A stretch of 7,801 nucleotides of DNA. It comes from Oscillospiraceae bacterium (lineage in GTDB: Bacteria; Bacillota; Clostridia; Oscillospirales; Oscillospiraceae). A program made the position numbers and the translations under genes. The notes beneath the pieces are model-generated. The model ran no database searches and was not told where the DNA came from. It worked only from the letters and a program-made list of their open reading frames with translations. This document shows positions 1 to 5,507 of the stretch, in pieces. Positions within the stretch are counted from its first letter, which is position 1, and the number at the start of each line of letters is the position of its first letter. The DNA is taken from the NCBI GenBank assembly GCA_017435245.1, contig JAFSFK010000200.1:1-7801 (forward strand), given 5' to 3'.

Positions 1-97
1 CATAACGGAAGCCCAATTCCTTTGCCAGCGCCTTGGCGATGGTGCTCTGACCCGCACCGGCAGGACCGTCGATTGCGATAGAGTAAGTCTTAGCCAT
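1..97 (-). CDS. cmk: Cytidylate kinase, N-terminal 32 residues (cut by window edge)
   Basis: Cytidylate kinase phosphorylates CMP and dCMP to the diphosphates using ATP in the cytoplasm. Only the N-terminus is present: after MAKTYS comes [10 protein letters not shown], the P-loop opening typical of bacterial Cmk, then [15 protein letters not shown], the usual helix leading to the family's DTG motif, which lies outside the window. The ATG at 97-95 follows a GAGG ribosome binding site 8 nt upstream, and the gene starts 19 bp after the second sigma gene ends, so it is probably co-transcribed with dnaG and the two sigma genes. Odd point: the Walker A lysine (expected GAGKST) reads as Gln17 (CAG), one base from the Lys codon AAG. 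Other P-loop NMP kinases start similarly, but the [10 protein letters not shown] wording strongly favours Cmk. Confidence 0.88.
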   Translation of the reverse strand, partial: MAKTYSIAIDGPAGAGQSTIAKALAKELGFRY

Positions 98-116
98 TAT
101 TGTTTCCTCATTTCCT

Positions 117-1154
117 TTATTCTTGGCGCAGCTTACTTAAAGCAGCTGCCTCCATAGTGACAACTTCGTGGGGTGTCAGGCCGAACTTTTTGCCTGTTTC
201 CTCAGGACTCAGAGGCAATCCGCCTTCCAGGCCGAACCGCAAAGTTAAGAGCTTAGCCTCCTGCTCCGTAAGCGTGGAAAGCAGCTCCAGTATCCGCTGC
301 CGGCTCTGGAAATATGCGGTGTCCTCCACTGCCTGATCATCCTCCGGCGTTTCTTCCGGCTCTTCCCGAGCATTTTCCACCTGCTTGCGGGTCCGGGCGG
401 CAGTGAGCATCTCCCCATAAACCGCTGCGGCACTCACATCGGTGTGCATTGCCTCGGCGATCTCTTCCAGGGTGGGATTTCTTCCCAGCTCTGTCAGCAG
501 CCGCTGATCCACATCCCGGTAATCTTCCATTCCGCTGCGCAGCTTTTGACCCACGCCGCCCGCACGTGCCTGCAGGGTGACCGCTTTTGCAAGATACTGG
601 CGGATCCACCAATCCCGATGGGCTTCAAAATCACCACCGGTGTAGTTCAGAATCCCCTGCCACAAACCCAGACTCGCCTCCTGGATGAGATCCAGCAAAA
701 GCACGCCCCTGCCTGTCATCTGGCAGGCAAGCTCCACACATCGGCTTAAAGAAAGGTCCGTCAGCTGCTGCACTACAGATTCTTTTCCGTCCAGATACTG
801 CTGTGCCAACAGCTGAATATCTCCTGACACAGGGATGGCTGCCAATTCCTCAAGATACAGCCGCAGAGGATCGGTCTGCTCCAGCTCTTTCATCAAGGTT
901 CCCCGCTGCACCAGATCCTGCTCCTGCCGCAGCCGCAGCGCTAAATCTGGGCTTACAGGCAGCTTTTCCAGACCATCCGCATTCAAGGTGATCGCCTGCT
1001 GCTCCAGATCCTCCAGGGCTTGCTGCACGTCCTCTTCATCCATGGATTCCACAGCCGCCAAAAAACGGACTGCATCCAACGTGTCACCCGGCTTCAGGGA
1101 TTCCAGAAGGGTATCCCAAGGATCCGGACCAAAATCAAATTCCAACGGTGTCAT
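117..1154 (-). CDS. Divergent sigma-70 family protein with eroded DNA-binding regions
   Basis: A 345-aa protein recognisable as a sigma-70 relative along its whole length. Residues about 24-57 resemble region 1.1 ([18 protein letters not shown]). Region 1.2 is near 94-125 ([11 protein letters not shown]). The core-binding motif of region 2.2 is kept as [10 protein letters not shown] (155-164), and region 2.3 keeps WWIRQ (182-186). Region 3.0 is clear ([16 protein letters not shown], 221-236), and region 4.1 reads [20 protein letters not shown] (291-310). The promoter-reading parts are poor: the usual TIRIP of region 2.4/3 is replaced by AGGVGQKL, the region 3.2 finger is an acidic Glu/Asp/Pro stretch (about 260-280), and the recognition helix, normally RERIRQIEAKAL, reads [12 protein letters not shown] (328-339). 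The ATG overlaps the preceding sigma stop codon (ATGA), with GGAGG 10 nt upstream. It may be an alternative sigma factor with unusual promoters, or a core-binding regulator that no longer reads promoters; the sequence alone does not decide. Membership of the family is fairly sure. Confidence 0.82.
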   Translation of the reverse strand: MTPLEFDFGPDPWDTLLESLKPGDTLDAVRFLAAVESMDEEDVQQALEDLEQQAITLNADGLEKLPVSPDLALRLRQEQDLVQRGTLMKELEQTDPLRLYLEELAAIPVSGDIQLLAQQYLDGKESVVQQLTDLSLSRCVELACQMTGRGVLLLDLIQEASLGLWQGILNYTGGDFEAHRDWWIRQYLAKAVTLQARAGGVGQKLRSGMEDYRDVDQRLLTELGRNPTLEEIAEAMHTDVSAAAVYGEMLTAARTRKQVENAREEPEETPEDDQAVEDTAYFQSRQRILELLSTLTEQEAKLLTLRFGLEGGLPLSPEETGKKFGLTPHEVVTMEAAALSKLRQE

Positions 1155-2005
1155 TCCAGATAATCCTCCAATCCGAAGTCCACACCCAATTTTTTCAGTT
1201 TCTCCATAGCCTGACGCTCAATCTGACGGGTCCGTTCCTTGGACACGCCCAGCACCTTGCTGATCTGCTCCAAAGAATAACAGACACCGTCTGCCATCCC
1301 GTAGTGCAGCCGCAGCGTAAGCTGCTGCCGCTCAGTAAGCATCCCCATCAATTCCTCCAGGGTGCGTTTCAATTCCCGGCGGACCAGCTCCTCCTGGGGT
1401 TGAGGTGCCTCCAGGTCCTCGATGAGCAACCCAAGGGTAGCATCCTCGCCAGTGGGCGCATCCAGAGAATAGACCTCCGGCAGCAGCTGCAGCAGCTGCT
1501 GCACCTTGTCCTCCGGAATACCGGTATGCGCTGCCAGACATTCAGGCGTTGGCTGCTGCCCTGTCCGGTTCGTCAGCTCTGCCCGGGCAGCCAAAAGCTT
1601 CCGCATCCGTTCCGCCGTATACTGGGGCACCCGGATCATTCCTGCGTGGTTCATAATACAGCGGCTGATGCCCTGGCGGATCCACTTGGTAGCATATGTA
1701 GAAAAACGATAGTCTAAAGTATAATCAAATTTCCTGGCAGCAGCCAAAAGGCCGATACTGCCCTCCTGCACCAGGTCCAGCAGCGGAACACCCCGCCCGG
1801 CATATTCCCGGGCAACGGAAACCACCAGCCGCAGGTTGGCATTGACCATCGTTTTGATGGCCTCCTCATCCCCCTGAGCGCACCGCTTTGCCAGTTCCCG
1901 CTCCTGCTCGTAGCTCAGCCGGGGATACCGGCCGATCTCCTGCAGGTACTGGTTTACGTCCTCCGTGCCGGTGGGATTCTCTTTCGGGTAAAGGGTCACG
2001 CTCAT
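1151..2005 (-). CDS. RNA polymerase sigma-70 family factor (RpoD/SigA-like, without region 1.1)
   Basis: A 284-aa sigma factor, which directs RNA polymerase core enzyme to promoters. Order: region 1.2 (VNQYLQEIGRYPRLSYEQE, about 17-35), region 2.1 (NANLRLVVSVAREYAGRG, 55-72), core-binding DLVQEGSIGL (77-86), regions 2.3-2.4 (FDYTLDYRFSTYATKWIRQ, 93-111, then MIRVP, 123-127), region 3 (RTGQQPTPECLAAHTGIPED), the 3.2 finger (SLDAPTGEDATLGLLIEDLE, 180-199), region 4.1 (LTERQQLTLRLHYGM) and a well-kept helix-turn-helix (SLEQISKVLGVSKERTRQIE, 244-263). It sits where primary sigma genes often sit, right after dnaG and overlapping it by ATGA, with AAGGGA 8 nt before the start. It is shorter than usual clostridial RpoD (about 350-400 aa), lacks region 1.1, and has Lys107 where the first of the two promoter-melting tryptophans (WWIRQ) is normally found. 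It could be the housekeeping sigma or a group 2 paralogue, so I give no symbol. Confidence 0.9.
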   Translation of the reverse strand: MSVTLYPKENPTGTEDVNQYLQEIGRYPRLSYEQERELAKRCAQGDEEAIKTMVNANLRLVVSVAREYAGRGVPLLDLVQEGSIGLLAAARKFDYTLDYRFSTYATKWIRQGISRCIMNHAGMIRVPQYTAERMRKLLAARAELTNRTGQQPTPECLAAHTGIPEDKVQQLLQLLPEVYSLDAPTGEDATLGLLIEDLEAPQPQEELVRRELKRTLEELMGMLTERQQLTLRLHYGMADGVCYSLEQISKVLGVSKERTRQIERQAMEKLKKLGVDFGLEDYLE

Positions 2006-3741
2006 CCTTTGGTTCCCTTACTTTCCATCAACTTTTTTTGCAGCGCCAGCAGATCATCGTCGCTGGATACTTTTGAACGCTGTTTTTCATTTAAGACGAT
2101 ACGGACACAATCGTGGAAGGCATCCTCATTCACAGGTCCCTGGTGCTTTTGGCAAATGCCGGTGATATGGGACATCTCCTGAGCCGTCAGCTCTGAAAGC
2201 ACCGCAACAGACACTTCCAAGCCCTGCTTATGCCGGGTCTGGAGCTGGGCAAATACTCTGCCCAGCAGCTCCACGGAGAAATCCTCACCTCGAAGCATTC
2301 CCGTCTTATCCAGCAGCGCAGGCTCCCGGATCACCTGTGCGATGATTCCCTCTTCCGCCATAGCGGATTTCATATTATCGTAGCGGATGGACCGGTCCTT
2401 AGGCTGCAGTGCCTGCATCGGCGCCAGATCGATCTTCTCCTGACGCTTGCGCTCCCGTGCCATGCGCCGCTTGAATGCCTTGTTCACTTCCAGCTTCATG
2501 GCATCAAGGCTGATACCGGCACTCTCCGCCACCCGGCCGCCGTAGACCTCCCGCTTGACTGAGCTGTCCAGGGTGCTGATGAGCTCTGCCGCTTCCTGGA
2601 CGAATTTGATCTTCTCGTCATCAACACGGAGATCGTATTTGCTGCGAATGGCATTGAGCTGGTATTCCACCCGATTGGCAGAATCCTCAAGCAGCAGCTT
2701 AAACCGGTCTGCTCCGAATTTGTGCAGAAATTCATCCGGGTCCTTGGCATCCTTCATCCGCAGGACCTTCACCTGAATACCTGACTTTTCCAACATAGGA
2801 ATGGCCCGCTGTGCTGCCCGCTGTCCGGCCTCATCGCCATCATAGGTCAGCACCACCTGCTCTGTGTAGCGGCTCAGAAGTGTCACCTGCTCTTCTGTCA
2901 GAGAAGTACCCAGAGATGCCACCGCATTGTCAAAGCCGTACTGGTGCAGGGTCACCACGTCGATATTGCCCTCCACCAGGATCATATAAGGCTGCTTGGT
3001 CTTCTTGGCAAAATTCAAACCAAACAGATTCTTTCGCTTGTTAAAGATCAGCGTTTCATTGGAGTTGAGGTACTTGGGCTTGGAATCGTCCAGTACACGC
3101 CCACCGAAACCGATCACATTTCCCCGGACATCAAAAATGGGGAACATCAGCCGGTTGCGGAACCGATCGTAGATCCGTCCGTTTTTCTCACCCACCAGAT
3201 CTGCATCCCGCAGTTCCTTATCCGTGTAGCCTTTTTTGCGCATAGCATCCACCAGCGCATTCCAGGAATCCGGGGCATAGCCGATACCGAAGCGGGTAAC
3301 GATGGACTTGCTCAGTCCACGTCCTGCCACATACTCCAGACACTTGGCACCCGCAGGGGCATATAGCTGCTGGTAGAAGAAACGTCCTGCTTCTTTCATC
3401 AGTGCCCAAAGCCGCTCCTGCTGGCGGTAACGGCTTTGATACTGCTCATCCTCCGGCACTTCCATACCGGCCCGCTTAGCAAGGGAACGGACCGCATCGG
3501 GGTAGCTCAGTCCCTCCACTTCCATCATAAAATTGACAACGCCGCCACCCTTATGGCAGCCAAAACAATAGTAAATGCCCTTATCCGGTGCTACGGAGAA
3601 GGATGCAGTCTTTTCCCCGTGGAAGGGGCAAAGGCCGAACATATTGGCGCCGGAGCGCTTTAAGCTTACATACTGACCCACCACATCCTCAATGGGATTG
3701 CGGGCTACCAATTCATCGATAAATGATGCGGGAAACGCCAT
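2002..3741 (-). CDS. dnaG: DNA primase
   Basis: DnaG makes the short RNA primers used at the replication fork, working with the replicative helicase. The 579-aa product has normal family length. An N-terminal CHCC zinc finger is visible (Cys38, His41, Cys59, Cys62, in CPFHGEKTASFSV and YYCFGC). The catalytic core follows, with RFRNRLMFPIFD (193-204) and GFGGRVLDDSKPKYLNS (211-227), then the Toprim domain with Glu257 in VEGNIDVV and the metal-binding YDGDEAG (Asp301, Asp303). KDPDEFLHKFG (333-343) is also typical. The C-terminal third is the less conserved helicase-binding region. The ATG at 3741-3739 is preceded by a strong AAAGGAGG site, and its stop overlaps the first sigma gene. A promoter with an extended -10 lies just upstream, so dnaG and the genes after it can be transcribed independently of dgt. 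The Toprim motif reads EGNID rather than the common EGYMD or EGYFD; the catalytic Glu and Asp are kept. Confidence 0.98.
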   Translation of the reverse strand: MAFPASFIDELVARNPIEDVVGQYVSLKRSGANMFGLCPFHGEKTASFSVAPDKGIYYCFGCHKGGGVVNFMMEVEGLSYPDAVRSLAKRAGMEVPEDEQYQSRYRQQERLWALMKEAGRFFYQQLYAPAGAKCLEYVAGRGLSKSIVTRFGIGYAPDSWNALVDAMRKKGYTDKELRDADLVGEKNGRIYDRFRNRLMFPIFDVRGNVIGFGGRVLDDSKPKYLNSNETLIFNKRKNLFGLNFAKKTKQPYMILVEGNIDVVTLHQYGFDNAVASLGTSLTEEQVTLLSRYTEQVVLTYDGDEAGQRAAQRAIPMLEKSGIQVKVLRMKDAKDPDEFLHKFGADRFKLLLEDSANRVEYQLNAIRSKYDLRVDDEKIKFVQEAAELISTLDSSVKREVYGGRVAESAGISLDAMKLEVNKAFKRRMARERKRQEKIDLAPMQALQPKDRSIRYDNMKSAMAEEGIIAQVIREPALLDKTGMLRGEDFSVELLGRVFAQLQTRHKQGLEVSVAVLSELTAQEMSHITGICQKHQGPVNEDAFHDCVRIVLNEKQRSKVSSDDDLLALQKKLMESKGTKG

Positions 3742-3781
3742 GATTTGCCCCTCCTTTCACAAAAATTAATCAGAATGATTT

Positions 3782-3810
3782 ATTATAACACACTTTTACC
3801 GAACATTCCA
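3782..3810 (-). promoter_or_regulatory. Putative promoter of dnaG and the sigma genes
   Basis: On the minus strand the stretch contains TGTTATAAT, an extended -10 (TGn followed by the perfect hexamer TATAAT at 3787-3782). The best -35 at 17-bp spacing is weak (TGGAAT at 3810-3805, three of six matches), which fits an extended -10 promoter. It overlaps the last codons of the dGTPase-like gene. The predicted start near 3775 would give dnaG a leader of about 35 nt carrying the AAAGGAGG site. Seen by eye; no start site is known. Confidence 0.5.
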
Positions 3811-4800
3811 CCCCATGGGAATGAAAAGTTCCGTATATTTGTCCACAGCGTAATTATCGGTCATACCTGCTATGTAATCGCAGACCGTCTGCTCCATTCC
3901 GTCGAAGGACAGCTGGGGCTGGAAGTCTTCGGGGATAGCCTCAGGGTGTGAATAGTAGTACTCGTACAGCCGCTTCAGCATCGCCTTGGCTTTGACCTCC
4001 TCCCCCTTGGCGATGGGGTTACGGTAGACACGCTCAAACATAAAGGCTCTCAGCTCCGCCAGCGCCTGCGCCACCTTATCGGAAAGCATTACCTCTCCTG
4101 CTTCCCGTGATGCACGGATGGCATCGCAGACCAGTGTGTCGATTCGCTCGGAATGGTTATTCCCCAGAACCTTGGCAATGGATCTGGGGATATCCTCGTT
4201 AGTGAGTATACCAGCCCGGATAGCATCGTCGATATCGTGATTGACATAGGCGATCTGGTCTGCCCGGCGGACGATCCTGCCTTCCATCGTCTCCGGAAGC
4301 CGGTCACCGGTATGACCAAGGATGCCCATACGCACCTCATAGCTCAAATTCAGACCGGAGCCGTTCTTTTCCAAAACATCCACCACCCGCAGGCTCTGCT
4401 CATTGTGGCGGAAAGGTTTTCCGGTGGCTTCGCTCAAGGCGATCTCGCCGGCGTGACCAAAGGGCGTATGTCCCAGATCGTGACCCATAGCAATTGCTTC
4501 TGTCAGATCCTCATTGAGATTCAGCGCCCGTGCCATGGTTCTGCCGATCTCGGCAACCTCAATGGTATGGGTCATCCGGGTACGGTAGTGATCACCCTCA
4601 GGGCTAAGGAATACCTGAGTCTTATGCATCAGGCGTCGAAAGGCCTTACAGTGAATGATCCGGTCGGTATCCCGCTGATAGCAGGTACGCACATCATTTT
4701 CTTCCTCCGGGCGGACCCGGCCCCGGCTCTCGTCAGAAAAGGCTGCCTTGGGATCCAGCTGCTGATGCTCTCGCCGCTCCATCTCTTGCCGAATGGTCAT
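3796..4800 (-). CDS. dgt: dGTPase-like HD-domain triphosphohydrolase
   Basis: The family hydrolyses dGTP (and in many members other dNTPs) to the deoxynucleoside and inorganic triphosphate, adjusting dNTP pools. At 334 aa the protein matches the shorter Gram-positive form. Family blocks are all present: SRGRVRPEEENDVRTCYQRD (25-44), RIIHCKAFRRLMHKTQVF (47-64), SPEGDHYRTRMTHTIEVAEI (66-85), GHDLGHTPFGHAGE (106-119), FRHNEQSLRVVD (130-141), and RRADQIAYVNHDIDDAIRAG (178-197). The HD metal site is intact: His78, His107-Asp108 and Asp181. The ATG overlaps the yigZ stop (ATGA), with AAAGGACGG upstream. Position just before dnaG is a recurring context for this family in Firmicutes and suits a role in dNTP balance near replication genes. 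Exact substrate preference cannot be read from sequence; orthologues are often annotated simply 'dGTPase-like protein'. Confidence 0.94.
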   Translation of the reverse strand: MTIRQEMERREHQQLDPKAAFSDESRGRVRPEEENDVRTCYQRDTDRIIHCKAFRRLMHKTQVFLSPEGDHYRTRMTHTIEVAEIGRTMARALNLNEDLTEAIAMGHDLGHTPFGHAGEIALSEATGKPFRHNEQSLRVVDVLEKNGSGLNLSYEVRMGILGHTGDRLPETMEGRIVRRADQIAYVNHDIDDAIRAGILTNEDIPRSIAKVLGNNHSERIDTLVCDAIRASREAGEVMLSDKVAQALAELRAFMFERVYRNPIAKGEEVKAKAMLKRLYEYYYSHPEAIPEDFQPQLSFDGMEQTVCDYIAGMTDNYAVDKYTELFIPMGWNVR

Positions 4801-5438
4801 ACTGCCGTCCTTTCTACCGGGAACGCCCGGTACTCCTGTCCGATCTCCATACCCTCCACAGTACCGGAGGTCATATCCGTCACCCGGTCCAGAAATTCCT
4901 GCATCCGGGGTGCGGCAACCAAAATTTCCAGTTCCACCTCAGCACCGAACTGGGTATCCCGGATAACGCCGTCAAAGGCTTCTACCTCCAGCTTCATCCG
5001 CTCATAGAAGGTGTAGGGACACGGAATATACAGCACGCTCCAGACACGCTTCATAGACTTGCCTGCGGCATCAATGGCGATCTTGGCACCTTTTGTGTAC
5101 GCACGGACCAGACCGCCAGCCCCCAGCAACACGCCGCCAAAATACCGGGTCACTACACAAACAACATTGTATAAATTCTCCCGCTGCAGTACCTGCATCA
5201 TGGGGTTGCCTGCAGTACCACCGGGCTCGCCGTCATCGGAAAAACGCATGGCGCCGTCCTTGATGATGTACGCCCAGCAGTTGTGGGTGGCATCGTAGTG
5301 CTGCTTTTTCATAGCTGCAATTTTTTCCAGGGCTTCCTCTTCTGTTTCCACCAGCCAGCACCTGCCGATGAAACGGGATTTTTTCTCTATAAATTCGTCC
5401 TCACCATAGCCGGTGGGAACCAGATATTCGTCCAACAA
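4797..5438 (-). CDS. yigZ: YigZ/IMPACT family protein (UPF0029)
   Basis: A 213-aa protein of the YigZ (B. subtilis YvyE) family, related to the N-terminal half of eukaryotic IMPACT. The bacterial biochemical role is poorly defined; a link to translation or RNA is often proposed from the IMPACT relationship. Signatures: FIEKKSRFIGRCWLVETEEE (16-35), HYDATHNCWAYIIKDG (47-62), FSDDGEPGGTAGNPMMQVL (66-84) and VVTRYFGGVLLGAGGLVRAY (95-114), then an alpha/beta C-terminal domain (about 135-213) with TFYERMKLEVE. The length is normal. The start is a TTG: two consecutive TTG codons (5438-5436 and 5435-5433) follow the run AAAGGGGAGA. The second has the better spacing to the GGGG core (8 nt versus 5), so the protein may begin one residue later. 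It follows hflX after 69 bp occupied mainly by a palindromic element, and overlaps dgt by ATGA. Confidence 0.93.
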   Translation of the reverse strand: MLDEYLVPTGYGEDEFIEKKSRFIGRCWLVETEEEALEKIAAMKKQHYDATHNCWAYIIKDGAMRFSDDGEPGGTAGNPMMQVLQRENLYNVVCVVTRYFGGVLLGAGGLVRAYTKGAKIAIDAAGKSMKRVWSVLYIPCPYTFYERMKLEVEAFDGVIRDTQFGAEVELEILVAAPRMQEFLDRVTDMTSGTVEGMEIGQEYRAFPVERTAV

Positions 5439-5441
5439 ATT

Positions 5442-5447
5442 CTCCCC
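5442..5447 (-). promoter_or_regulatory. Ribosome binding site of yigZ (GGGGAG), possibly masked
   Basis: The minus-strand run AAAGGGGAGA precedes the tandem TTG codons and is the only plausible site for them. The tail of the palindromic element just upstream reads UCUCCUU in the transcript (5463-5457). It can pair with GGGGAGA across a 9-nt loop: five Watson-Crick pairs plus two G-U pairs. Initiation could therefore be damped by local structure; this is inference from base pairing only. Confidence 0.6.
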
Positions 5448-5458
5448 TTTCTCGTTAA

Positions 5459-5498
5459 GGAGATTGCCACACCAGTCTGCAGACTGGTTCGCAATGAC
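5459..5498. repeat. REP-like short palindromic intergenic element
   Basis: Read on the minus strand, the element runs GTCATTGCGA, an 18-bp perfect palindrome centred on CTGCAG (5471-5488, ACCAGTCT/AGACTGGT arms), then GTGGCAATCTCC. The flanks also pair (ATTGC at 5463-5467 with GCAAT at 5491-5495), separated from the inner stem by a small asymmetric internal loop. It would therefore fold as one long hairpin of about 14 bp on either strand. I recall similar GTCATTGCGA...GGCAATC elements scattered between genes in gut Clostridia, so I read it as a repeat family member; only one copy is in this window. No T-run follows it on either strand in the right place for a classical terminator of hflX, although it could stabilise the hflX mRNA end. 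Confidence 0.72.
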
Positions 5499-5507
5499 AG
5501 CTGTTTT

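Noticed and set aside
1481..1503. CAG/CTG-rich stretch resembling a trinucleotide repeat or palindrome
   Set aside because: It encodes the Gln/Leu-rich helix QQLLQLL of sigma region 3 in an intact frame; ordinary codon choice explains it.
1148..1717. Plus-strand open frame of 189 codons opposite the first sigma gene
   Set aside because: Antisense shadow; its Leu/Gln/His-rich translation resembles no protein family, and the opposite strand is clearly sigma-70.
4153..5007. Long plus-strand open frame of 284 codons opposite the dGTPase-like gene and yigZ
   Set aside because: It lies antisense to two genes with intact catalytic and family motifs, has no ribosome site or recognisable domain, and is explained by the codon bias of the opposite strand.
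5459..5498. CRISPR repeat or rho-independent terminator of hflX
   Set aside because: Only one copy with no spacer array, so not CRISPR; no T-run follows the stem in the hflX direction, so not a classical terminator.
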